Below are positions 44,342-51,794 of a stretch of DNA of 56,002 bases, piece after piece (the stretch's first letter is position 1; the number at the start of each line of letters is the position of its first letter). The notes under the pieces are model-generated. The model searched no databases and had not been told where the DNA came from. It saw only the letters and a program-made list of their open reading frames with translations. The stretch is from a virus, in IMG/VR virus record IMGVR_UViG_3300021197_000758, positions 1 to 56,002 of that record, one strand, 5' to 3'. A program made the position numbers and the translations under genes.

Positions 44342-44877
44342 TATTTATTTTTTAACTCTTCTCTTCTTAACCCTTCGTTATTATAAGAATTAAATCTTTC
44401 CATAGTAGACTTAGTTTTAGAAGAACCAGGTATGTTGCTGTAAGAGCTTGATCTTGCGTCAAACTCTTCAAACTTTTTAAATAACTCTTTGTCACTTAAA
44501 GTTTTTGCTACATCTTCAGCAGTTTGTGTGTTATACATCTTTCCTTCGTACTCAAACTCTTTCTTACCAGCTTTTCTATTTTCTGCAAACGACTCTCTAA
44601 ACCCTTTCTTTTCATCACCACCCATCATTTTTGGGCCGCCCATATGTTTTTTTATTTGACATCCGCCCTTCATCATTGGCCCACCTTTCATCATAGGCTT
44701 GTCGTAAGATCCCATTGATGTTCCTGACATATTAATGTCTGAAATTGCGATTGCATTAAGCCCTTCAGCCTTCTCTTTTGCTTTTGAAGACACTTCTTTA
44801 CCTATTTTTTCAGAATTTTTAATGTAACCTTCTGCAAGTCTATTATCTACAAATAGTTTTGGTTTTGAATAACTCAT
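44341..44877 (-). CDS. Small virion-associated protein candidate
   Basis: A 178-residue protein. It starts with MSYSKPKLFVDNRLAEGYIK, almost the same as the first 20 residues of the lysozyme-bearing protein at 23209-25821. It then has a Met/Gly/Lys segment (about 55-85; MMKGGPMMKGG) that is probably flexible, and a motif FRESFAENRKAGKKEFEYEG that is common in small Bacteroidetes phage proteins. Its stop overlaps the next start. The shared N-terminus suggests packaging or targeting to the same part of the virion. Function unknown. Confidence 0.65.
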   Translation of the reverse strand: MSYSKPKLFVDNRLAEGYIKNSEKIGKEVSSKAKEKAEGLNAIAISDINMSGTSMGSYDKPMMKGGPMMKGGCQIKKHMGGPKMMGGDEKKGFRESFAENRKAGKKEFEYEGKMYNTQTAEDVAKTLSDKELFKKFEEFDARSSSYSNIPGSSKTKSTMERFNSYNNEGLRREELKNK

Positions 44878-44902
44878 ATTTATATATATTTATTGTTTGT
44901 TT

Positions 44903-45169
44903 TTACCACTTAACTTTGTCCGCCCAGTAAGCAGCAGACATCTTACCTTTAGCTATATTCTTTCCGTGTCTAGCCTTAAAACTCTTTCGCTTTGCTTTCA
45001 TTTTATCAGACTCTCCTGCTTTTGGTTTACCAGCCGTACTGGCTCCCTGCTCTCCAAATCTAATTATCTTTTCCTTTCCATTTGAGCAAGCTTTTACAAT
45101 GTGAGACTTCTTCGGATGACCAGTTGTTCTCTTTGGCTTATTGCAAGCCATTTTAGATTTATCTACCAT
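44903..45169 (-). CDS. Small basic conserved phage protein
   Basis: An 88-residue Lys/Arg-rich protein with KEKIIRFGEQGAS, then KRKSFKARHGKNIAKGKMSA and AAYWADKVKW. I know this pattern from small proteins of marine phages; its role is unknown. It may bind DNA or be packed in the virion. Two Cys (near residues 9 and 28) are spaced too far apart for a clear zinc knuckle. Start and stop overlap or abut neighbours in the operon. Confidence 0.7.
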   Translation of the reverse strand: MVDKSKMACNKPKRTTGHPKKSHIVKACSNGKEKIIRFGEQGASTAGKPKAGESDKMKAKRKSFKARHGKNIAKGKMSAAYWADKVKW

Positions 45170-45522
45170 TACTTTTTATTTTTCTTAACACTAGAAACTC
45201 TGCTACCCATGCCAACCTTAGACTTCTCTCTCTTCTTTTTTGCAAGTTCAGACTTACTCATCTCTGACTTAGTTACAGGAGTTTTTGACGACACTCTCTT
45301 TGAAGGTCTGCAGTACTCGTTCTTTCCTCCAGCTCCGCAAGCTTTACCAGTTCTGGTATCAACCCACTTCTCTTTCTCCCACCTTTTCAAACTTGTTCCA
45401 CTGCTAGATTTCTTTACTGAACCACTAGCCTTTCTACACTTAGCTATAGCCTGAGAAGCTCTCGCTGATGGAAACACATCGTATGAAGCCTTTACTTTTT
45501 TATAACAAGCATCTTTAGGCAT
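45169..45522 (-). CDS. DUF5872-like basic protein
   Basis: A 117-residue Lys/Ser-rich protein. KDACYKKVKASYDVFPSARA and AIAKCRK at the start, then KRWEKEKWVDTRTGKACG and EYCRPSKRVSSKTP, match the DUF5872 pattern seen in phages and giant viruses. Several Cys suggest metal binding or disulfides. It is flanked by the M15 endolysin and another basic protein with TAATG-type overlaps. Function unknown. Confidence 0.65.
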   Translation of the reverse strand: MPKDACYKKVKASYDVFPSARASQAIAKCRKASGSVKKSSSGTSLKRWEKEKWVDTRTGKACGAGGKNEYCRPSKRVSSKTPVTKSEMSKSELAKKKREKSKVGMGSRVSSVKKNKK

Positions 45523-45980
45523 CAGTATATCTCGTATTTAGTTACACCATTATCTCTATACGCTCTTAAGCAAATATTTCTATTCTTTTCTTCAGATACA
45601 TACGACACATGAACCCAATCAGGATTAGTGCTTGATCCAAATTCCCATATAAGCTGATCGAAACTTAATTCGTTTTTTATGTAGTTAAACATATCCGCAT
45701 TAGACATATGGCCATGTGTGTCATCTAAGTCCATAGCCCTGCCCTCCATGTGTTGAGATTTTTTACTTCCTCCCAGCTTTTTGTTAAGAGCCTTTGACCT
45801 GAAGAAGCTATTTATCCGTATTGGACCACCCACAGCTCTTCTAAGAGGCTCAAATACTTTTTTGGCAATAATCTTCATCCTTTCTAATTCAGTCTGTCCT
45901 GGATCGTTATTTATGCCATATCTCGAAGCTGTATTACTTCTAGTGGCTTCCTTATATGATATGTGGTCACTTATCTTCAT
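45522..45980 (-). CDS. Endolysin, M15 D-Ala-D-Ala carboxypeptidase-like
   Basis: A 152-residue peptidase of the M15 family, which cleaves peptidoglycan cross-links. The zinc site is visible: SQHMEGRAMDLD gives His77 and Asp84 (SxHxxGxAxD), and DWVHVSY gives His124. INSFFRSKALNKKLGG upstream is the usual substrate-side strand. The length is normal for phage M15 endolysins. There is no signal peptide, so it needs a holin. A small membrane protein gene overlaps its start by 14 bases, and a second holin candidate lies 1.5 kb further on. It should act at the end of infection. Confidence 0.88.
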   Translation of the reverse strand: MKISDHISYKEATRSNTASRYGINNDPGQTELERMKIIAKKVFEPLRRAVGGPIRINSFFRSKALNKKLGGSKKSQHMEGRAMDLDDTHGHMSNADMFNYIKNELSFDQLIWEFGSSTNPDWVHVSYVSEEKNRNICLRAYRDNGVTKYEIY

Positions 45981-46134
45981 TCTTAGTATTTTTAGCTGCA
46001 GAGTACCACTTGAAAGCAGTATACCCTATAGTTGTCAATAATAGAACTATTTTCAAAACTACCTCTATGCTAGATAACGACAATGCCATTACCGCAGAAT
46101 TTATAATGTATAATTTCAAATCAGCGTAGTTCAT
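45967..46134 (-). CDS. Small membrane protein, holin candidate
   Basis: A 55-residue frame starting with ATG at 46134. A hydrophobic helix (VVLKIVLLLTTIGYTAFKWY, about 25-44) is preceded by a weaker one (YIINSAVMALSLSS) and followed by a Lys/Asn tail. Its 3' end overlaps the start of the M15 endolysin gene, a classic holin-endolysin arrangement. It is packed 7 bases after the upstream gene. I recall similar 50-60-residue proteins in Bacteroidetes phages. The topology suggests one or two membrane passes. Confidence 0.68.
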   Translation of the reverse strand: MNYADLKLYIINSAVMALSLSSIEVVLKIVLLLTTIGYTAFKWYSAAKNTKNEDK

Positions 46135-46141
46135 ATCACTC

Positions 46142-46345
46142 TTAGTAATTAAAGCCCTTAGCTCTTTCCGTTACTGGTCCTCTAGCACAAGCAGGTTGAT
46201 TTTTAGCTAAAAGTTTAATTCCGTTAGATCCATTACTAGACCCCTTTCCTTTTGGCATCATAGACACATCTAAAGGTCCATTCCATATTGCATCATATCC
46301 TTGCTCGTTAGCATATTGTCTTGGCTTCATTTCTTTACCTTTCAT
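46142..46345 (-). CDS. Hypothetical protein
   Basis: A 67-residue basic, low-complexity protein (RQYANEQGYDAIWNGPLDVS, then Gly/Ser/Asn-rich). No known family. It belongs to the string of small genes between GroES and the endolysin and probably encodes a virion or lysis accessory. Confidence 0.55.
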   Translation of the reverse strand: MKGKEMKPRQYANEQGYDAIWNGPLDVSMMPKGKGSSNGSNGIKLLAKNQPACARGPVTERAKGFNY

Positions 46346-46356
46346 GTTTTTTATTT

Positions 46357-46599
46357 TTAGTATCCTCTAGCAATATCGCTACCATAAACATAATCCGCAG
46401 CACCTCTAACTGATGGAGAAAAGTTTGGGGCAGTTGCGTTAACCATTGGGTCAATTTGAACTTGTTGTTGTTGGGTTGTTGATGGGTTTGGAACCATAGC
46501 TGGCTGACTAGGTCTCATACCTAAAGATGATAACTCTTGGTCTGTAACACCTAATGTATTCGCAGGCGTTGCTCCTAATTGATTTAGTACATTCTTCAT
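46357..46599 (-). CDS. Hypothetical protein, Gln/Pro-rich
   Basis: An 80-residue protein with a Pro/Gln-rich centre (PSTTQQQQVQIDP) and a Tyr-rich end. Likely flexible. It lies 5 bases after the 374-residue gene. No function can be assigned. Confidence 0.55.
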   Translation of the reverse strand: MKNVLNQLGATPANTLGVTDQELSSLGMRPSQPAMVPNPSTTQQQQVQIDPMVNATAPNFSPSVRGAADYVYGSDIARGY

Positions 46600-46604
46600 G
46601 TTTA

Positions 46605-47729
46605 CTACTTTTTATATTTACTTTTTCTTAACATTGCTTTACTGAATCCGTCACCAACCATATTTATGCCAAGCCTTTTTTTAGACGCCTCAATTGATTC
46701 ATTCCTTTTTTCCTGCATAGATTTTGCTTTCTCTTCTTTGTTCTTAGCTAAATCTGTTTCTCTTTCAATTCTTTGAGAAGCTCTTTGGTCGTATCTATTT
46801 TTTTCAGCATCAGATCTGTAACTGTCAAAGTCAGAGCCTGCTTTATTGATTATGTCTCTCTGATCAGAAGAAATTCTCTTCGTTCCACCTTCCGTAAATA
46901 CATTTCTCATGTCTCGCTGCATTCCCTCCATTGCCTTGCTTGCTGCTCTAGATTCTGGAGCATACTTTTTCCACGGAGCGTCTGGATACATATTCTGCTT
47001 AAAATTTTTAGGACCAATTTGACTTCCAATTGGTTTAATTCCAGTTTCCATTTCAAGGTCAGTTGGAGGTTTAGGCATCTTTGAAGTATTCAACCCTAAC
47101 TGTTCTCCGATAGACTTGATTTTTATTTTAGACTCTGACTCATTAGATTCCTTTCTAGCTAAAGGTAGAAACGCAGGTTTAGTTTTAGGAGGAGTTGATG
47201 GAACAGAAGGAGAAGTGATAGACCTTTCTTCTGTAGGCGACGCAAAGCTTTTAGGTGCTTCTTTAGGTGTCATTGGCTCAACTAGAGACGGCTTTTCTTC
47301 CATTAGAGACTTCTTGGCTGCCTTTCTAGCTGAAATAGCCGACCCAAGATGTTTTGCAATATTTTGAGCAGTAGCCGCCATCATAGATGAAAAACTTGAA
47401 TCTACAGGAACTGCAGCGGTAAATGGTTCAATATTCTCTTTGTAAGCACTTTTATATGCTTGTCTATCTTCCTTACTTTCTGCTCTCTTTTCCTTTCTAT
47501 TGGCCCTCTTTAATGAATTATCAGTAACCTCTGGCAACTCTATTGATGAAGTAAATGAGTTGTTAGGTTTTTGCTTTTTAATTTGACTAGCTAAAGATGT
47601 AGACGCATTTATGTATCCACCACCACTAGAGAAGTCTGATTCTATATTTTTACGCTCTTGTTTATAACTAGCAACAGACCCTATTCCTGATGTTTGCTTA
47701 AGTGGTGATCGTTTTTGATTGTATGCCAT
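46605..47729 (-). CDS. Low-complexity virion-like protein
   Basis: A 374-residue Lys/Ser/Ala/Pro-rich protein with a short start motif KRSPLKQTSG that is common in small Bacteroidetes phage proteins. The middle is Pro/Thr/Ser-rich and probably disordered. The last 100 residues form a charged helix (RYDQRASQRIERETDLAKNK). No enzyme motif is present. It could be a packaged or scaffold-like protein, but this is only composition-based. Confidence 0.6.
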   Translation of the reverse strand: MAYNQKRSPLKQTSGIGSVASYKQERKNIESDFSSGGGYINASTSLASQIKKQKPNNSFTSSIELPEVTDNSLKRANRKEKRAESKEDRQAYKSAYKENIEPFTAAVPVDSSFSSMMAATAQNIAKHLGSAISARKAAKKSLMEEKPSLVEPMTPKEAPKSFASPTEERSITSPSVPSTPPKTKPAFLPLARKESNESESKIKIKSIGEQLGLNTSKMPKPPTDLEMETGIKPIGSQIGPKNFKQNMYPDAPWKKYAPESRAASKAMEGMQRDMRNVFTEGGTKRISSDQRDIINKAGSDFDSYRSDAEKNRYDQRASQRIERETDLAKNKEEKAKSMQEKRNESIEASKKRLGINMVGDGFSKAMLRKSKYKK

Positions 47730-47730
47730 A

Positions 47731-48177
47731 CTATATTGATTTGTCGTTGTTTGTGTTATTTATTGATTTTATGAGTACCTTGTCGGTGTAAGTATTACCC
47801 TTCATAATGCTGTTTCTTTTCTTACTTGTTGGAATATCTTCCTCTCCAAGCATTATCTTGTAGATCCTGTTAATAAGCTGCTTTCCTTTAAAGGAGACCT
47901 TATACACATTGCTCTTTGTCGAAACTCTATTCCTTTTTGCAAATAAGGTTATCCATCCATTGTCCTTTAGCTTAGACCACCTCTTAGCATCCCAACTGTA
48001 AGCGTATGTTCCGTTAACAAAGTCAAGCCTATTAAAAAAACCTAAGCAGTCTAAGTAAATTATTAGCTCAAGTTCAGCACTTGTTATGTCATTGTTCCTT
48101 GCCGCCCACTGTCTTATTGTTCTGTAGTGTTTAAGGAGCTGCATTTCACGAAGGTCAGAGTACTCAATCCTTTTCAT
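47731..48177 (-). CDS. Winged-helix-like DNA-binding protein
   Basis: A 148-residue basic protein. LLKHYRTIRQWAARNNDITS and AELELIIYLDCLGFFNRLDF, then WDAKRWSKLKDNGWITLFAK followed by KVSFKGKQLINRIYK, follow the helix-turn-helix plus wing pattern of MarR-like regulators. It overlaps the GroES stop with TAATG. It might regulate late genes or be part of the packaging machinery. Close matches cannot be checked here. Confidence 0.6.
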   Translation of the reverse strand: MKRIEYSDLREMQLLKHYRTIRQWAARNNDITSAELELIIYLDCLGFFNRLDFVNGTYAYSWDAKRWSKLKDNGWITLFAKRNRVSTKSNVYKVSFKGKQLINRIYKIMLGEEDIPTSKKRNSIMKGNTYTDKVLIKSINNTNNDKSI

Positions 48178-48437
48178 TACAACACAACTACTACGTCAAA
48201 CTCTTTTATGACTTTGTATACAACCTTATCAATTTCCATATCAAACCCAGCGTGCCTGTCGTAGTATATAGTATCTCCATCCTTTACACCCTCTACGAGC
48301 GTCCCTATGGTCTTAACTACAGCTCTCCTATATCTTATGTCCTCTCTTTGCTTTTCGCCCAAGAGAAGACCTCCTTTAGTGGAGGTTGAGTTCTCTTTGA
48401 TAGGCTCTATTAACATATACTTTCCTACTGCTTTCAT
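48177..48437 (-). CDS. groES: GroES co-chaperonin
   Basis: An 86-residue Cpn10 that caps the GroEL ring. It contains GKYMLIEPIKENSTSTKGGLLL, with the mobile-loop segment STSTKGGLLL that contacts GroEL. VKDGDTIYYDRHAG, then YKVIKEFDVVVVL, gives the closing strands. The length is close to the 97 residues of E. coli GroES. It overlaps the GroEL gene by 4 bases, downstream of it, which is the reverse of the usual bacterial groES-groEL order. A second Cpn10-like protein is encoded at 42453-43049. Confidence 0.88.
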   Translation of the reverse strand: MKAVGKYMLIEPIKENSTSTKGGLLLGEKQREDIRYRRAVVKTIGTLVEGVKDGDTIYYDRHAGFDMEIDKVVYKVIKEFDVVVVL

Positions 48438-49972
48438 GCTCTTAAGTTATTAATTACACAATCAGTTGATAGTATTGTATTTGCAACAGATGCAGCATTC
48501 TTTAGTGCGCTCTTGGTAACAAGAAGTGGGTCAACTATTCCAGACTTAACCATGTCAACGACCTCACCTGTAATTACATTGTAACCATAACCTACTTTAA
48601 CAACGTGTTCTGGATCTATTATTCCAGCATTATTCATTATTGTGTTAAATGGAGACTGAATTGCCTTAAGAAGAATCTCCTCTCCCTTAGACTCTGGCTT
48701 TATGTGATAGCTAGCATTTAATAGTGCGATACCTCCTCCAGGAACAACACCTTCTTTTATTGCTGCCTTTGTTGCACATATCGCATCCTCTACTCTGTCT
48801 GCCTTCTCTCTTAACTCAACTTCAGAGTTTGCGCCAACATTTACAACTCCAACCTTTCCAGCAAGTCTAGATAGTCTCCTTTCTAGTTGATGTTTTTTAG
48901 CGTTGTTTGTTTCTGACTCAATTTCTTTTTTAATTAACTCTATAGCTTCCTTAACTTCACTGCTCATCGTTTCAACCTGAATGATTGTTTCGTGACCTGT
49001 CGTCTCGGATCTCTTGCAGGTTCCTAGGTGATGTATATCAATTAGGTCCATGTCATCTCCTAAGTCTTCGTTAATAACAGTTGCTCCAGTTAGCATAGCT
49101 AAGTCCTGAATTGTCTGCTTTCTATTTATACCGAAGTCTGGAGAGTCTATTATGTTTGCCTTAATGTTCTTATTCCTTACGTTCATTGCGAGTGCTGCAG
49201 TAACTTGCTCGTCTGCGTCTCCAATGATTAATAGCTCTTTTTTGCTCTTTATAACATACTCCAGTACTGACTGGATTTTTCTTATGTTAGGTATTCCACT
49301 TTCAACTATAAGTACTAGTGGGTTATTTAGTTCGCAAGACCCCTTTCCTTCGTTGTTAACAAAGTGAAGGTTCTTTAAACCCTTGTCAATTGAGGTCCCA
49401 CTTACGACCTTAGCGTATGTAGACTCTTCGTTTGATATCTCCATACTTACAACACCGTTCTCCCCAACGTCTTCAAACGCCTTAGATATTATTCCTCCAA
49501 GCCCTGTGTCGTTGTTTGCTGATATCGATGCAATGTTATGTAACATATCTCCACTAACATCTATAGATATATTCTCAAGATACTCAACAACTTTATCTAC
49601 AGCGGAGTCTATTCCATCTCTAATTTCTCTAGATCCGTAGTTATCACTATCGAATGCATTGCTAAGTATTGAGTGCGCTAGAACTGTAGCCGTTGTTGTT
49701 CCATCTCCAGCTTCCTTAACAGTTTGCCTAGCCGCTTCCTTTAGTAGCGTAGCACCCATATTTTCAATAGGATCTAACAGCGTAACTGAGTTAGCAACTG
49801 TTACTCCATCCTTTGTTATCACAGGCTTACCTGAGCCGTCTTCAAGTATTACACACTTACCACTAGCTCCGAGTGTTGAGCTAACGGCTTTTGTTAGTTT
49901 TGTTACTCCTTCGAATATCTTAGACTGTCCGACAGCACCAAAACTTAAATTCTTAACTATTTCGTTAGACAT
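48434..49972 (-). CDS. groEL: GroEL chaperonin
   Basis: A 512-residue chaperonin, against 548 in E. coli. Key features are present: ITKDGVTVA (Asp55), the ATP site GDGTTTATVLA with the catalytic Asp90, RVEDAICATKAA with Asp396, and VVPGGGIALL. Two differences stand out. The nucleotide loop, usually GPKG, is GASG (35-38). The Gly-Met-rich C-terminal tail is missing, and the protein ends at CVINNLRA. It should fold phage virion proteins together with the GroES encoded next. Chaperonins are rare in phages; its sequence is far from bacterial ones, so recent host capture is unlikely. Confidence 0.93.
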   Translation of the reverse strand: MSNEIVKNLSFGAVGQSKIFEGVTKLTKAVSSTLGASGKCVILEDGSGKPVITKDGVTVANSVTLLDPIENMGATLLKEAARQTVKEAGDGTTTATVLAHSILSNAFDSDNYGSREIRDGIDSAVDKVVEYLENISIDVSGDMLHNIASISANNDTGLGGIISKAFEDVGENGVVSMEISNEESTYAKVVSGTSIDKGLKNLHFVNNEGKGSCELNNPLVLIVESGIPNIRKIQSVLEYVIKSKKELLIIGDADEQVTAALAMNVRNKNIKANIIDSPDFGINRKQTIQDLAMLTGATVINEDLGDDMDLIDIHHLGTCKRSETTGHETIIQVETMSSEVKEAIELIKKEIESETNNAKKHQLERRLSRLAGKVGVVNVGANSEVELREKADRVEDAICATKAAIKEGVVPGGGIALLNASYHIKPESKGEEILLKAIQSPFNTIMNNAGIIDPEHVVKVGYGYNVITGEVVDMVKSGIVDPLLVTKSALKNAASVANTILSTDCVINNLRA

Positions 49973-50014
49973 TATTGATTAAATTAAATTAAATTGTTTA
50001 TACTACTACTATTA

Positions 50015-50287
50015 TTACTTATCTTCTGACTTTTTTACTCTACTCTTCGCAACGTGCAGCATTCTTTCTTCTAGTTTAGATACCCTTATTGTTAACTCAA
50101 GTATAGTTTGATTAGCTTCTTTTAGCTCATCCTCTAGTTCTTCTATTCTTTTTTGCTTGTAGCTGCTATAACTTGAGGAAACAGAGTGATTGATGTCCAT
50201 CTTCTTTTTTATGATGCTCCAAATCTCTTTCACTCCGAAGGCCCCTGCTAGTCCAGAAACTAATAAGACTAAACTATCATTATCCAT
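50015..50287 (-). CDS. Membrane-anchored coiled-coil protein
   Basis: A 90-residue protein with one N-terminal hydrophobic segment (SLVLLVSGLAGAFGVKEIW, about 5-23), a Ser/Tyr-rich hinge and a coiled coil (RIEELEDELKEANQTILELT, about 47-66). This is the topology of inner-membrane spanins or of small lysis accessories, but the identity is unproven. It stands alone between GroEL and the adhesin genes. The flanking gap 50288-50389 holds no recognisable gene. Confidence 0.6.
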   Translation of the reverse strand: MDNDSLVLLVSGLAGAFGVKEIWSIIKKKMDINHSVSSSYSSYKQKRIEELEDELKEANQTILELTIRVSKLEERMLHVAKSRVKKSEDK

Positions 50288-50389
50288 CTGTCTATTTTTG
50301 AGTATTAGTTTTTCTATTTCATAACACTAGATTAAATTGATTAATAGTAATTTGTTTAAATTATACTACTGATTCGTCGTATACAATCA

Positions 50390-51274
50390 TTAATATATGT
50401 TGTAATGTGAATTAATGTTAGATTCTATCTGTGTTCTATTAGTAGATTGGTCGGACTTATAATTAACAATCTCACTTATATTAGCAATCACTCTATTTCC
50501 GCCTAAACCGTTTGAACCAATATACATTGGCCCTACACTCGTGTCTATTACACCATTAGCACCTAATACCCTAACTATTGCATTTCCATCCAAATACATA
50601 TTATTACCAGCAAATAAGTTAGCAGATGAAGCATATATATTTGTTAACAATGATTGGTTATTCTGAGGAAGCGGAGTAGAAGTAATCCAAGTGTAAGTAT
50701 TAGCCCTTACTGCGATTTCAGGTGTTAATATCCATAATTTCCCTGCCCCAGTACTTAAATTACTTAAACTAATTATCCCTTTAGTAGATACACCTTCAAG
50801 TAGGTTTATCGTTATGAATATAGACCTGCTACTTGTTCCATAATTCGTATTGTTTGCAGATATAAGTTCAGAATTACTATTAAAATAAAGTGTTGGCTTG
50901 CCATTATCGGTAACTAAGTTACCACTTATAACAATATATGGCTGCTTCCAAGCTGTTGACTGATTAGCGTGATTGTTATTTCCACTTTGGTCGTACCAAG
51001 ATACGACTTGCCCATCTCCTGCACCGCAAAATGCTTCCAATGTTCCATCTATTATCTCAGTTTCAGTAAAACTTTGTTCAGCATTATCAGAATTTCTTCT
51101 TATCAAAACTAAAGGATAAGAAACTCCTCCATTACTTTGTAATTGCCTTAATGAATAAGCCTCTTGTGAGTTTGGATACAGATCTAGTAGCCCGTCTGAA
51201 GGCACAACTGCACCGCCACTTCCTCCCCTAATATTATTATAGGGGGATATTACTGATGCTGATATAAACGGCAT
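50390..51274 (-). CDS. Tail fibre/adhesin domain protein (split form)
   Basis: A 294-residue protein with a lectin- or arabinofuranosidase-B-like pattern: AYSLRQL, PLVLIRRNSDN, FCGAGDGQVVSWYDQSGNNN, then beta strands and the end NSHYNIY. It is paralogous to the C-terminal part of the 371-residue protein at 51794-52909. Its start overlaps the stop of the 101-residue gene upstream, whose product matches the N-terminal part of that same larger protein. The pair therefore looks like a split version of one fibre. Probably a receptor-binding domain. Confidence 0.72.
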   Translation of the reverse strand: MPFISASVISPYNNIRGGSGGAVVPSDGLLDLYPNSQEAYSLRQLQSNGGVSYPLVLIRRNSDNAEQSFTETEIIDGTLEAFCGAGDGQVVSWYDQSGNNNHANQSTAWKQPYIVISGNLVTDNGKPTLYFNSNSELISANNTNYGTSSRSIFITINLLEGVSTKGIISLSNLSTGAGKLWILTPEIAVRANTYTWITSTPLPQNNQSLLTNIYASSANLFAGNNMYLDGNAIVRVLGANGVIDTSVGPMYIGSNGLGGNRVIANISEIVNYKSDQSTNRTQIESNINSHYNIY

Positions 51275-51579
51275 TACTTATAAACTATTATTGCCCCATC
51301 TGTGGCTATTGTAATACTTTGGAATAGTTCCCCTGCTGGAGCTTGTATTAATGCCCCTTGCTTTAACGCTACTCCAGTTAAATTCATTGCTGTTAAATAG
51401 TCATCTGTCGTTACCCCTGTACTTGCGTCCCCACCTGACAATGTTGATATTGTAGTGTCGTCAGCCTGCACAATAAACGCATACGCTTTTTTTAATGTAT
51501 GTGTACCTGCTGCTAAATACTCAGAGCCGAATGTTCCTATTAATCTACTTGGGTTTACACCCTTACTTTTACTTGCCAT
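51274..51579 (-). CDS. Tail fibre base domain (split form)
   Basis: A 101-residue beta-rich protein (GTFGSEYLAAGTHTLKKAYA, then STLSGGDASTG and VALKQGALIQAP). The same order of motifs forms the first 105 residues of the protein at 51794-52909. It probably anchors or trimerises the receptor-binding partner encoded immediately downstream, with which it overlaps by one base (TAATG). No membrane segment. Confidence 0.7.
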   Translation of the reverse strand: MASKSKGVNPSRLIGTFGSEYLAAGTHTLKKAYAFIVQADDTTISTLSGGDASTGVTTDDYLTAMNLTGVALKQGALIQAPAGELFQSITIATDGAIIVYK

Positions 51580-51590
51580 TTTTCTTATTT

Positions 51591-51794
51591 TTAAATAATT
51601 TCTTCGTCTACTGTAGGTAGTACTGTAACAGTTGTTAGTGTTGTTGGGTATCTATCGTGAACTGCCATATAATGGTATCCATCAATTTCCGTCGGCTCTG
51701 CCCATCTAACTGTTCCACCTGTGTAGTTTTCACCTGCTGTTACTTCAGCGTCATACGCAAGGCATTCAGCCTCTGTTCCTTTTATGTATTCCAT
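51591..51794 (-). CDS. Small tail-region protein
   Basis: A 67-residue acidic protein (GTEAECLAYDAEVTAGENYT, then GYHYMAVHDRYPTT). I recall such small proteins next to tail fibre genes in Bacteroidetes phages, possibly as chaperones or tip components. It abuts the 371-residue fibre gene with an overlap of one base. Function unknown. Confidence 0.6.
   Translation of the reverse strand: MEYIKGTEAECLAYDAEVTAGENYTGGTVRWAEPTEIDGYHYMAVHDRYPTTLTTVTVLPTVDEEII

Noticed and set aside
48360-48395. Hairpin inside groES as a terminator
   Set aside because: It lies within the coding sequence of a conserved loop and has no U-run after it.
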